Program-made: the position numbers and the translations under genes
The notes under the pieces: model-generated
The model's input: only the letters and a program-made list of their open reading frames with translations
Databases searched by the model: none
What the model was told of the DNA's origin: nothing
Assembly (NCBI GenBank): GCA_010909165.1
Contig: VJWM01000068.1
Span: 868,001 to 932,000, forward strand
Source of the DNA: Anthoceros angustus
Taxonomy: Eukaryota > Streptophyta > Anthocerotopsida > Anthocerotales > Anthocerotaceae
DNA length: 64,000 nucleotides
Reading direction: 5' to 3'
Shown here: positions 11,590 to 28,000 of the stretch, piece by piece
How positions within the stretch are numbered: position 1 is the stretch's first letter
How the letters are laid out: every line of letters begins with the position of its first letter

Positions 11590-15606
<4,017 letters not shown>

Positions 15607-18600
15607 GGCAGCCGTGTCCAATTCCACGCTTTCCACACTCCTACCGGAGTCGCGCGGACCCAGGGTTTGGCAATGCGAAGAGATAGCAGAAGAGCGTTGA
15701 CCCCTTCCCTCAGGCTGCAGTCCCGTCTGCAACATGGGACAAACAAAATAGATTCTGACTTCCCCCCCTCCGGCACAAAACAATCCCTACACCAGAAGCC
15801 TACACATCACGCCACTGCTCAATCCCTACCTCAACCTAGCACGTCACTCCACCCAAAAAAGAAGCCACAGACCTCTAGAAACCCGATTTCAGCCAAGCTC
15901 AAAGTTGGCATGTTGTCAAAATACCATGCCCTTCAAACATCCTGGCCAGGAGCGCTCTCCTCCGACTTCGGCTCCCGATCTCACACCACAGGCCAACAGC
16001 TCCCCACATATACAGTGCCGTACAACCTCGAAAAAGCTCTATCTCGATATTTCCTACTTCCCAAGACGAGATCGAGGAGGCCTTAGGGTAATCAACCTGC
16101 ACAGACCATTCTAGTGCTCCCCAGGCCCGGCAGCCTCAAGACAAGTCCGTGTGCCGTGACCAAAGCGTGCCGCGAAAGCACAAATCCAGCACCTTCCTGC
16201 TCCCTACTGGATCTACTGGCGGGAGTGATCCGATGTAGCGAGGAATTAGGCGGAGAAGGCAATCGGGAGCGGAATTGTGGCACACAAGGGCGCGCGCACC
16301 GGGCCCTGCTCTTGATTGCACCAATGGCCTGCCACAGGGCCGGCTGCCGCAGAGAAGCAAAGGTCTGTGGACCAGCGTCTGCTTCCTGCTGTTACCCGCC
16401 CCAAGGCCGCTCGCTCCGCACAGCCCCAAACCACCGGTTTAGGTTCGGCTCGCGATCCTTCCCCGACCCTTCTGCATTTTGACACAAGGTCTAATTATAT
16501 TTATTCGTGGTATTTACTTCATTGGCGAGCCCAACCTACCCAGTCTGGAACATACACATCGTGGTAGGAAATGCTTGCGAACTGATTGAAAATCGCGCTA
16601 TTTGCACAACTCTTTTTGCAGCCTTCCTTTTCAGAGTTAGGTCCTGTCGAGTCAGTTCCTCTAAACGCAGTCCGTTGCAAGTTTCCTCGAGTAAACTACA
16701 AGCCAGCATTTTCCTGGGTTCTTCGACCCTAACGAGGTTCACACAGGATTTTTTGGGCGTTCACCAATTCCATTTAGATACTGCTTTGATCTGGAAAGAG
16801 GGGCATCGGTCCCATGTTCCATCATGGGCTCCGAGTGGTGAGACCCAGTCGTTGGAACACAAATTGCTGCGGAAGCAGCGGCTGGAACAAAGGAGAAAAG
16901 AGGCCCAGCAGGTTGACTTGTTCACATTGTGGAAGAGGGAATCGGAAAAATCACCATAGAGGAAGCAGGGAGGATGGTGCAGCTGTGCGGTAGGCGCGAC
17001 AGTGAGCTTGCTTGCCCGGCACCGATGTCGTGTGGCAGGACCGAACCGATGTGCTTTGCTCCGGTGGCCTGAGCTGCCAGGCTCGGCCGGTGGGCAAGCC
17101 CGGCGAGTGCGGGGGAATTGGCAGCGCATGTCGTGACGAGTGCCGACCAATCCATGCGAATTGCCGGCCTTCGCTTCTACGCTCTCGCCGCTCATTTCGC
17201 CGCTCTGAATGCGTGACATCGCGGTGCGTGCGGCCCCAATACCAGGGCTCCACGAATATGCCTCGGTTGACCGGCTTAGGGTTAGGGTTTGTGGCGGGTT
17301 CGCTGACCCGGGTCGGGCTGACCCGGGTTAGGGTAACCTGTCTTGCTGGTTACGCCTGCGGCCTCGGCCGGAAGCTTGGAGCGCAAGGGTTGCGGGGGAG
17401 TGCGCGGCAGTGGAGCTTTGAATATGTTGAAGGTTTGAATGTACGCTCTCCGGTGGAGGCTACGGGACAAACGGCTGATGATCAGCGCTGTCTGAGGGAG
17501 TTGGCGCCTTCGTACTGTTCCGTGCCTATTCAGCGGCCGGGCTCGGCCGGCCTGCTGGTTTCTTTGTCGCGCAGATGATGCGGGTTCTGGACTTCTGGTG
17601 CTGGCGGAGTCCTGTCTGTCGCGCGCTTCAAGCTTGTTGCGTAAGTCCCTGGCGGCAGGTGCAGGTGGTGGTGAAGAGACCGAGTCTGCGAGTATGGTAA
17701 ATTATGCGTGCATGTACATCGTGGTGTAAGTACGTACAGTGGTTGTGCGGGATTCATTGCTTGCTTGATTATCCAAAGGCGGGAGGTGGCGCAAGTTCCG
17801 GTGAGCACGCCCGGGCGGGTGCGCAGAAGCTGCGCCCTCGTGCCAGGGCTGCTTGCTGCGGTTTCGCTGCCCCTGCAGCGCGTTACCCGAGGTGCTTTAC
17901 TTTTCTGTTTTGTTATGCCTGCGTGAGCCATACAGGACGCATCAAGGAGGAGAGAGCTGTGAGCTGATTATTCGATCGCGAGTGTGTGTGTGTGTTTGTG
18001 TGTGTCTGTGAGCGTAATCGCTGAGGTCCGTCCTGTCTGGTTGACCGGTGTTTTCTGGTTTGCCGGCAGTAAAGGTGACGTATGTAGTGGCAGTCGTGGG
18101 AAGGGGTGTCTGGTTATCTCATAATGTGGATCATTAGGCCATGGTTTGCTTGCTGTTCATTGTACAGCATCAAGGCGTCTTCCTAGTTGTTTTCCTAGGT
18201 GCGTCTGGACAAGGTGCACAATGCACATGCAGGGAATTTTGTTTGGTAGCGGGCCCATACGCATATGAGCCAAACAGGGGAGGGAACTTACATAGCACCG
18301 ACGCCGTCGTTATGTGATCATTTTACGGCTTGGAGGCTCCAGGGCCGGTTTCCTTGTCAAACCGCAACCGTTACGACGCACAGGACTGCTGCCAGCAACT
18401 GCGTGTACGTCTCCAGTTGCGGAGTCCCGGACGCAGTTGCAACATCCGTCTGTTGCAGATAAGTTATAACCACGCTGTACGTATGAATACGTCCATGTCG
18501 TGGCGTTTAATCGCCACCTGTGGATCAACTCATGTACATATTACGTAGGTGGATAATACTATTACCTTGTCTCCGCCAGCCCTTGTAGGAACCCCTTTCA

Positions 18601-19746
18601 ACGAGTTTGTTCAGCTTGCCCTCGCCATTTGGAGGACTCTCTGCATAGTGGGATTTCCTATGGACTTACACATGTATGTACATGGGACCGTCACCCTACC
18701 TAGGTTTCTGGAACTCGGATATCTGCATGCGGGCTGCAGAGTTTGCAGTGGAAACTCGCCGGTTGCTGAAGGAACATGATTGCAGAGCAAAGTATTGAAG
18801 GCTGAAGTACTTCAACTTGAGCCCTCTGTTTGCGTGTACAAGTGTGTCACCAAACATACTCATCAGGATGCTCTGCTACAAGAACAGAAACATGGCGCCA
18901 TGTCAGTGGACGGATGGGCGTGGTTGAGGCAGAGCTCCAACTGTAGGCAGGATTGTCCCGGTTCAGCACTTGCACAGGGCATCAGTAGCTGAAGCTTGGC
19001 CGGTGACAATACGCCAATAGCCGACATTTCCACACTGTAGTCCCTCGCAGGCCCTGTCAGTCAGACTCGCACAAGATTGGATGCCCCATCCGCGCATAGC
19101 AATTTCTCACTCTTTTAGTCCCTACAGTGTATCCCTGTGTTTTTCGTAAAACCAAGGGAAGACAGCCGTGCAGTCGTGCACGATGTATCATTCTGTGACT
19201 CCCCTTCTAATCCTAACACCCATGTTCTATCACTGTATGAGACTTTTCTAGATGTAGGATTTTTTTGGAGTGCTGAAGCGAATTCCAGATACATTTGAGG
19301 ATGCCTTCGCTATGTTGTGAAGCGAGTGAGGAAGAACAGCACCATCAAACAGTTCATCTCATCATCAATATACAAATTAGATATCAGTACTGTATGAAAG
19401 AATCGAAGCTTCTGGAACAGGTGTTTTGAGGGAATCCTGTTGGGTCTTGTAGGCGTCGATCGCTACCTCAGCACCAGCTTCCACGGTGCTGCACCCAGCT
19501 TGAATAGAAGCTCAGCGTGGTTGCTTGGCATTGTTTATCCACAGTCTGGTTTGATTCGATGGACGGAACATCTAGGGTAGTGGCCCGATATTGCCACTGG
19601 TGAAGTACCACGAGTGGCGGCTTATTCAGTGTAAAAAATGACCACATACTGCCAAATTGTCCCCTTTGGCTTTGGTTGTCATGTAGGACCGTAGTGGAGA
19701 GAGTGGGGAGAAGCTTATCCGCTAAGTGTACAGAAGGTGCATGCAC
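15607..19746. other. 4.1-kb gene-poor interval
   Basis: This lies between the ECA start and the stop of the downstream NLP-type gene, both on the minus strand. The first several hundred bases are the ECA promoter and leader. Open frames such as 16507-16959 (+) and 17012-17578 (+) have no family signature and biased composition. A GT-rich microsatellite lies at about 17979-18010. A short telomere-like stretch, two and a half TTAGGG-type units near 17275-17290, sits inside GC-rich sequence. I see no supportable gene. Confidence 0.5.
17979..18010. repeat. GT-rich dinucleotide microsatellite
   Basis: A run of GT dinucleotides interrupted twice by T or C substitutions, in otherwise unique intergenic sequence. 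Confidence 0.8.
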
Positions 19747-20437
19747 CTAGGACTCACTAGCAGAGCTTTGGCCCAAGGCTCCTGGAGATGACGCCCAGGC
19801 CAGAGACCAGGATCCTTCTGCCTGCGGACTAGCATTGCCCAATTGCACACCAGTCACTGCGGAGGCTGCTGCTGCAGCCGATGCAATGTCGCTGGTCAGG
19901 GCGTTGATGCTGAGAGCACCGTCAGGCCCCTGCACGGAACTGATCACTCCCTGCAGCTTCTTCAGAGATCTGCTTACTTTGTTGATCTTCCGAGAGGGCC
20001 ACCTCGGGATTCCATGCTGGCGACATATCCTTTTCAGAGTTGTCGGACATACTGCCAAACCACCAGTGCCAAAGTGTCAAAATCACTAGCCTAGCTAGCG
20101 TAGAGTAGTGCTACATACAGCATGTCCAGGTTAGCTACTACTGCTGTACGACAAATAGTGGGTACGCTGTGAAGGTTAAGTTGCTCACCGCCAATGCTCT
20201 TTGCGGCATCTTTGAGGCTACCAGCAAAGTACTGTTGAAGGACATTCAGGCCTACTGTTTTCTCAGTCGAGCCGCGTCTCCTGTCTACTCTTCTCTTCAA
20301 CGCAGTTTCGTGCAATGAAGGCGTTGGGAAATACCCAACAACTGAAGACGAGCCGGTCACATTACTCCCCACCAGGATATCCTGATGAAGGTGGTCTGAT
20401 CGCTGCATGAAGGGACGCGGCGGCTGGAATAGTAGTT

Positions 20438-20576
20438 GAGGTTGCTGCTGCTGCTGCTGCTGCTGCTGAAGCTGAAGCTGCTGCTGTTCAAGCTGCTGCT
20501 GTTCGAGATGCTGCTGCTGCTGCTGTTGAAGCTGCTGCTGCTGTCGAAGCTGCTGCTGCTGCTGTTGCAGCTGTTG
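20438..20576 (-). repeat. CAG/CTG trinucleotide tract encoding poly-Gln
   Basis: An imperfect CTG-type repeat on the plus strand encodes long glutamine runs broken by Leu and His on the minus strand, inside exon 2 of the PB1-less NLP gene. It is likely length-polymorphic. The antisense open frames over this region are shadows of this composition. Confidence 0.85.
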
Positions 20577-22289
20577 ATACTGTAGCGAATGAAGGTGCTG
20601 ATGATGTATCTGTCGCTGCTGACCTGCTGCGTCATGACGAGGGGGATGGAAAAGAGCAGGCTCACACAGCAAGTCTTGGTGCTGTTCAGACTTGACTGCA
20701 AACTGACTTGCTTGCTGCCCACAGTCATACCAATGCACGCCCTGCCCATCACTTTCCGCAACGTCCTCCTTCTTCACGGTCACGGTCATGTGACTATCCG
20801 CCTCATAGGACTCCTCTGTGACAGCCGGTGCCATATCCTCTTCCAGTTCCCCATCCGAGACGCTGCGCAGGCTCCTGCAGGCACGCTTCATGGTCACGTA
20901 CAGCGCATTCAACGTAGTCTCTTGCTCCGTGCTACCAGCTTCACTACTCGGGGGCAGGAAGAACTCGAGCACGAAGTCCTCCTTCCCGGAATGCTTGCTC
21001 CTTACCCGAATAGCCACCGCCGCCGTCAGCCCAAACATCCGTGCATAATGCCCCAGAGGGTACTCCCCCTTGGTATAACTGCTGACATCGCTGCAAAACA
21101 CAGGCTGGTTGGACGCGTAGGCCTGGCCAGCCACACCCTGTCCTCTTTCCAAGCAGTGCTCCTGGCAGGCCTGGTGGAAATCCCACAAATCCTCGTACCG
21201 AACACAACACGGCCCCTTCCTGCTCACCAAACAGCTCATAGGCTCCCCACACGACTCGACACTGGACCCGCAGCAGCTGCTCACACAGGTCCCGGAATCC
21301 CCCTTCCCCGCGTTCTTCATCCCGGTGCAAGGCAGCCACGTCTGTGCCAAAGGCAGCTTGTGGGTCTCGCAAACGGCAATCAACACTTGCTCTATCTCCG
21401 CCATGGCCGCCTGCCGCCCAGCATCCACCTCCACCTACACCAAACAACCCAACCAAATACCTCACTCGCCTCTTCCAAGCAATGCAGCAAACAAGCCTCA
21501 CTCACTCAACCGCCCACAACGCCCTTACATCTTCAACAACAGCGTCCCCCCCGTCCGTGCTCGCCAGCTCCACAGCCTACAAAACCGCACAAAGCCCACA
21601 AATTCTAGCGTCAGCCCAACATCACACAGCCAAGAAACCTTGCAATCGGAAGAGCTTCAGTTCCGCCAACCATCAAATCACACCGGCTCACCATCTCCCA
21701 TCACCCAACTCGTGATCGGATTTTGGCAAAGAGAGATCATCACAGAGCCAAGTCCTGCTGGCAGCATGAACGAACCTGCAGCGCTCGGGAAATGGCGCGC
21801 ATCTCCGGGCCGTAGTGCGCCTTCTGGACGGTGACGCAGAGCTCCACAACTGCAACGGAAGACCCGGTAGCGGGATCCAGCACGGGCACCGCCAGGGTCC
21901 CCCGCACGTTGCATTGCTGGGCGTCGGTGCCGCGCAGGAACTCGTGCCGCTTGTAGAACTGCACGTTGGGGGTCCACTCCGGCTTCCTCCTGGAGAAGAC
22001 CCGTCCCGGGAGGCCCAGGAAATCCCCGGCCTTCTCCCTGGCCGCGAACTGGTACCTGGTGGAATGCGCGCGGTAGCGCACAGCCCGGCCAGCTCCCCTG
22101 CCACTCCTGGTCCATCTCCAGCGAGAACGGCTGCCCGTTGGTGATGAGCAGCACCTTCCCGCCCACCTCCACGGGCATCCAGGCCTGCAGGAGCGCGTCC
22201 CGGCACGGCACCATGGCCAGCGCCCGCCCGATGCGCTCCTTGAAGCTGTAGTCCAGGGTGATCCAGAGGCCCCGCCGCTGCAGCCCAAT

Positions 22290-22316
22290 CCCGGGCCCGG
22301 GCCCGGGCCCGGGCCC
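22290..22316. repeat. CCGGGC hexanucleotide repeat encoding Gly-Pro
   Basis: About four and a half tandem copies of a six-base GC-only unit encode a Gly-Pro run in exon 1 of the PB1-less NLP gene, between its acidic N-terminus and its GAF-like domain. Confidence 0.8.
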
Positions 22317-22991
22317 GTCCTCCGCCTGCGGCCCCCGCTCCTCGCTCTCCGCCAGCGACTCCAGCAAATCCTTCCCGCCCACCTCCAGCTGGGGCTGCCC
22401 CGGAGGAGATACAGCCGTGACCGTCGTGGCAGGCGATAGGACTTCCCCCCGGCCCGTGAAACCCAGGCTGGTGTCTCCATCCCTGGCCCTGTCCCTGTCC
22501 GTCACGCCCGAGGATTGCACCGCCTCCCACCCCTCCAGAGACCCAAAGAGCGGGTGGGACGTGAAGCGCGAGACGTGAGACGTCTCCGGCGCCGCCACCA
22601 GCGTGAGATCTCCCTCGTACTGTCGGCAAGCAGCGGGAGGCATGGAGGGCGGGAGAGGCGGCGCCGCCTCTGCCGCGCCACAGTAGCTCCCGGCCGGAGG
22701 TGATGCTGCTAACACTGTTGCTGCTGCTGCGGCGGCCGCTGTTGCCGCTGCCGCTGCCGCCGCTGCTGCGAATGGAGATGCGGAGGAGGAATTCATGGCG
22801 GAGTAGTTGAGAGAGGAAGACACTCCGAAGTCGGTAGGGGCCCAGCCTGCGAGAGCCGCCGGGTCGCAGAGGGACTCGAAATCCAGCATCTCCATAAGCA
22901 GGGAATCCTCCATCAGGAGGCGGGAGTCCATCCCGAGTCCTCCCGCGGCCATCCACGGCCCGACGTTGTTCACAGGCGAGCCTGCCGCCAT

Positions 22992-25079
22992 GCTTCACCA
23001 GAACGCTCCCGAACGCAGCTCGCAGGTAGTACTAGAAGACGACGCAATCCCCGAACCGCAGCAGCAAGCGCCCATTGTGGTATGCGCCCACCAGCCTCCT
23101 CACGGCCATTGCCCCTGCACCAGACACGGCATCAGGAAAGGAAGCTCCATTTGCATTCGCATCCGCATTTGCGCTATGGGTTGTTCCAGGCAGGGATCTC
23201 TACGCTGGAACAAGGCTTGCCGAGGACTTCTTGTGCCCCAATCTCCCGAGTCGTGCACGGCAGGCAGACAAAGGCAGAGCTGCAGAGCAGGTGGGTAGAA
23301 GGGTCTCACCTCAGGGGGCAGCGATTTGATGGGCTGTTGCCGGTCCGTCGGCGCTGCCGTTCCCCTTCCCTTGCAGATGCGTTACGGGTTCCGGAGATGG
23401 GCGTGCAGTGCCGAAGGGGCAAGGGAGGCGAGGGGGAAGGAGTCCGGGGTGGCGGGAGATGCAGACAGAGCCAGAGGCTCGGGCAGCGGACAAGAGCAGG
23501 GAAGAAATGGGAGGGGAGGGGAGGGGAGGCGTGTAGCGTGAAGTTGTGAACAAGCGAGCGTCTCGGGCGGGCTTGTTATAAAATCGGGCAGCAGTCCAGG
23601 ACAGGACGACTGGCTACAGCGTGGATAGATAGCAAGCAAGCAAAGCAGCGTTTACACGGAGGGAGGCCAAATTTGTGGAGTCCACGTTCCGTTGGGTGGG
23701 GCCGGCACATATAAATTTAGGCGCGCTGGGGAAGAATCTGGTTGTAAATACCAGACATACAGACAAGCAGCTGCGCACAGGCACAGTGACAGACCACACC
23801 GCGACACAAATGGCCTTGTCAAGTTGCATGGGTGATTCTTTCTCACATGCTATCTCTTCCACCACTTCACGCTCATGCACCCATGGCCCATCTTGCTTGG
23901 AGCTTCCACAAGCAAGCTGCCCGCAAAATAACCCATCCGCCGATGCAATTTTGGCTGGGCCTCTCCAGGCTCCCAGCCGCTTTTCAGGTTGTTCCACAGA
24001 CGTGCCGAGATGCCTTTGCAGAATATGCTCCCTCTCCATTTCGGCTGCATTCCATGCTCCTGGTCCAAGGTTAAGGTTACCCGGATGCGGGCGTGTGCGC
24101 GCGCGGTCTCAGCATCGTCAACTTGGGTGCCCCGTGCCACTGCCGGACTGCCGGCATTGCTCCTATGTGTACACCATCGCGCTTGTGTTTACTGTGGTAT
24201 TGTGGGGAAGTGGGCCTGGAGGGCTGCCTGGCTCGCCTCTTTAATGAGAAACTATTTTCTTCGTGGCCAAAATAATACATTCAGGTGACGTGTCTCTCTG
24301 CTACATGTACACTCCTCCTCACAATTCAACACAACCCCGCTACCGGGGAGCTGCCCTACAGCCACTTGTACACTGCCCAGCAAGTGCGTGGAGGAAGGTG
24401 CCGCCACCCAGCGAGTGCGGTGGCGCTACAGACATGCCGTGCCTGATTCCATCAACTCCTCGCCTGGCTGCGTGCAGTGCGTTATATTCTTCAGCTGCAA
24501 ATCACAACACCGGCTTCGGTGAGTCCACGGCTCGGACAGGAATCACGACCCTAACAACCTCAGAACCAAGTTCTCCTTTTGCGTTTACAATATGCGGCAT
24601 ACCTCATGCATGAAGGCCGCCAAGTTTGAATCAAGTCGTGTGAATTGGTGGAGAGCATGGCTGTTTGATACCCGCACTTACTCTCTTGGATTGCCTTGCG
24701 CCCCGTCTAGGCCACTCCTCCAATAATGTTCGCCGTGGATTGCCAAGGCCCGAAAATCTCATCATGTGCAACAGTACCCTGGCTGAAAACATTACGACTT
24801 GGTAAGAGGGGTGACCACCCAAATATTCGTCCCCTTCTATATCATCGCATTTCTTGAATTGTAGCTTCCGCATACACTTACAGGCTCCTGCACTGTATCC
24901 CCAGCGGCAGTATATCCTGTAACTGAAAGGATAGCGGTTTCGGGCGAGGGTCAACGGACCATCACCTCTATGAATGGACACCTCCAGAGTGATACCGGAA
25001 GCAACCTTGGCAAAATACTCTCATCAACCAATACTGACAATACCAGCTCCATGCGGGATTTTTGGGGAGGGTGCCACCG
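22992..25079. other. Spacer between the two NLP genes
   Basis: This 2.1-kb interval lies between the stop of the upstream NLP (25080) and the start of the PB1-less copy (22991), both on the minus strand. The part near 23000-23720 should be the 5' leader and promoter of the PB1-less gene. A TATA-like AT-rich block near 23710-23718 (minus-strand sense) is a candidate core promoter. ORFs here have no family signature. Confidence 0.5.
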
Positions 25080-28000
25080 TTATTGGTCACCATTGTCGGA
25101 GCAGCCTTCTATACATTTTGGCAAGTTACATTTCACCAGAAGCTTGATGCAGTGTCCGCCTGACATTTGCATCAGGTCTATGCACTCTTGCAAATCCGGA
25201 TCGGAGGACAGCAGCATCCACTCGGCATCGTCGTCCAGATACTTTAGCAGCATCTCCCCACCTGCGCATATCCTCTTTGAGACTTCGGCTCTCAGATTTT
25301 CGTAAGAAGTGTTCAAGGGCATTTTGAACCGGACAGTATCCGGTCCACACGTAGCCTTCACTATCACTTGATCGTCCTGCATGTACTTCTTTGTGGAATA
25401 CCCTTTCCTCTCCATGGACGAAGGGCTGCAGGGACTACCAGCCTCACTACGGCCTGGAAAGGTGGTGGTGGGTTGACTTCCCTCGTCTGAACTGTCGAGC
25501 GAGAATCCACAGGGTGAAATGTCTCCCGTCTTGTTCGTGCCGCAATCTTGCATGTAGCTTTCTTTATCAGCCCCACTTAATGCCACCAAGGCTGCTCCCC
25601 CCCCATGTACACGATTCTCGCCTGCTGTTCCCGTCCGCTGCCTACTGAGGGTCTCTCCACTATCAGCTGAGTTAGAGCCAGTTCTTATCACATCCCGGTC
25701 AACCTCGTTAAAGGGAGACAGACCCTCCGGTAATCCATTCACTCCGTTCGAGCCATCCCCTACGCTTCCACCTTCCGGCGTGCAACATTCCCTCTTCTCC
25801 ATAGAGTCAGCTCTCACTTCTGTTACTCGGGCATTCATGTCAACGTCGGGCACATCTCTTACAAAAGTCTGCCCCACCGGTTCAGGTGCTGAATTGCTCC
25901 AGGCAATGGTCCAATTCGCCCTGCCTGAAGACTCACCACCATTTCCTAATTGCACCCCTGCTACTGCGGAGGCAGCAGCGGCAGCAGATGCAAGATCACC
26001 TGTCAGGGCGTTGATGTTCAGAGCACCATCTGCCCCCTGAACAGAATTGATCACTCCTTGAAGTTTCTTCAGAGACCTGCTCACTTTGTTGATCTTTCGC
26101 GATGGCCACCTTGAGATTCCATGCTGTCGGCAAATTCTTTTCAATGTTGTCGGACAAACTGCAAAGAAACAGAGAGTTTGAGTTAGCGCGCCCTCATTGG
26201 ATGGCATCAATCCGGCAGAAGCAGACATTCAAATGTTAGGAGTCTAAATGCAAGGGTCTACAACACCTCTGGTTGCTCACCTCCTATGCTCTTTGCAGCG
26301 TCCTTGAGGCTACCGGCAAAGTATTGTTGAAGTACATTCAGGCCTATTGTCTTCTCCGTAGTGCCCCGCCTCCTGTCCAATCTTCTCTTAAGCACAGTCT
26401 CCTGAGATGGAGAAGGCAGCGGATAACCAGCCATTGACGAAGATGTCCCAGTGGCTGCCTTGAGCTCTTCTTGACGGCCTAGACTGGAAGTTGGACGTTG
26501 GGGATTCGTAGATGCAACGCTGTGAGCTTGCTGCAGAGGTTCCTGCGGCTCCACCTGTTGTAGAGGTGCGTGACGCAATGGTTGCTGCAGTCGTTGCTGA
26601 AGCTGATGATGAAGTGGAGTGCACTGGGGAGGATACCCAGGTAGCTGAGCATGACCAGGTTGCCGCTGCTCTCCCTGTTTGTGATCCACAACACCACTCC
26701 ACTGCTGCTGAGGCCCATCCACGTGATGACCAGGCGAAACCTGTGAATCAGACCAAGACACATGTTCATCACTGTGATTTTGTCCGCCACCAGCATGACT
26801 GTCAACCTCCAAAGAGTCATCATGGCGCCCTGCAGCTCTCTCATCATCCTCCACCTCCCGAGCGGAAACTGTACGCAAGCTTCGACAAACTCGCTGCATC
26901 GTAATGGAGAGCGCATTCAAAGTTGTCTGCTGCTCTACACTACCTTGGCAGTTGGGAGGCAGAAAGAACTCTAGCACGAAGTCATCATTACCAGTATGCA
27001 CACTCCTTAGCCGGATAGCCACAGCTGCAGTCAATCCGAACAAGCGGGCATAGTGCCCCAGAGGATACTCCATCTTGGTGTAAGCTCTTACATCACTTGC
27101 GAAGAAGGGCTGATTTGAAGAGTAGGCCTGACCAGGAACACCCTGCCCTCGTTCCAAGCAATGTTCTTCGCAAGCCTTGCGAAAATCCCATATCTTGGTA
27201 TCACTGGCATAATTACCCACATAACAGGGCCCATCTCCCGTTATCAGATATCTCAACTGATCTCCACTGGACTCCGAGCTATGGTTACTTGAACTACTAC
27301 TCGTGGGAGCAGTTGCAGATTCCCCATTCTTGCCACCACCCTTACTCAGGCGCGCGCGGGCACGATTACAGGGGACCCATGTCTGGGCCAGGGGAAGTTT
27401 GTGAGTCTCACACACAGCTACCAACACTTCCTCAATCTCCGCCAGGGCAGCTTGACGACCTTCTGAACGGATCTGGAGGCCAAAGGAAGAGAGGGATGAG
27501 TCGGCTATTCCAGAGCATAGCTCAAAACATCATCACACATGCTGACCGTCCACGATTACAAGGGCATTACCTCTCCGGGCACGGTGACACCGTCAGGGCT
27601 TGTAAGATTAACAGCCTGGACAAAGGATGGCAAGAGGGAGTTAGTGTCCTGGTGTAAATTCATATCACAGCCTCAAATGAAAAATCCACAGATTTCATCA
27701 TCACGTTCTCCAGAGCTGCGCATTCAACCGCGGTTCGTAAAAGCCGCAAACCTGCAGGGCATGGCAAATGTCTTTGATCTCCGGGATATACTGAACCTTG
27801 GAGGCTCTCATACAAAGCTCAATAACCGCAATACAAGAACCACTAGAGGGATCGAAGACGGGGACAGCGAGAGTCCCTCGCACGTCGCACTTCTCCGCTG
27901 CATTCACACGCCAGAACTCCTGCTTCTTGTAAAACTGTACATTAGGCGACCACTCAGGCGTCTGTTTCACGAACACCCGGCCAGGCAACCCTAGCTGGTC

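Larger units (their letters stand above)
19747..22991 (-). pseudogene. NIN-like protein (RWP-RK), frameshifted and lacking the PB1 domain
   Basis: Three exons in the same layout as the neighbouring NLP gene: 22991-21776, 21434-20189 and 20051-19747. Exon 1 has an acidic N-terminus, a poly-Ala tract, a Gly-Pro repeat and the start of the GAF-like nitrate-responsive domain. Exon 2 carries the rest of that domain, a poly-Gln tract and the first half of RWP-RK. Exon 3 has the other half, with [18 protein letters not shown]. Two defects are visible. Exon 1 is one base too long: after LITNGQPFSLEMD the family frame (YRAHSTRYQFAAREK) resumes in another frame at about 22076-22081. The protein also stops about 50 residues after RWP-RK, with no PB1 domain there or in the 700 bp beyond. 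NLPs are nitrate-responsive transcription factors that use PB1 to oligomerise. If the indel is a sequence error, this is a PB1-less NLP of about 920 aa. The alternative is a decaying tandem duplicate. Confidence 0.8.

Noticed and set aside
17275..17295. Telomere-like TTAGGG units
   Set aside because: Only two to three units, not an array; common by chance in plant intergenic DNA.
17012..17578. Plus-strand ORF of 188 codons in the gap between ECA and NLP
   Set aside because: GC-rich composition, no signature, and it spans a telomere-like and other low-complexity stretches.
20589..21608. Plus-strand ORF of 339 codons, antisense to the PB1-less NLP
   Set aside because: The real exon 2 on the minus strand carries conserved NLP sequence; this frame has none.
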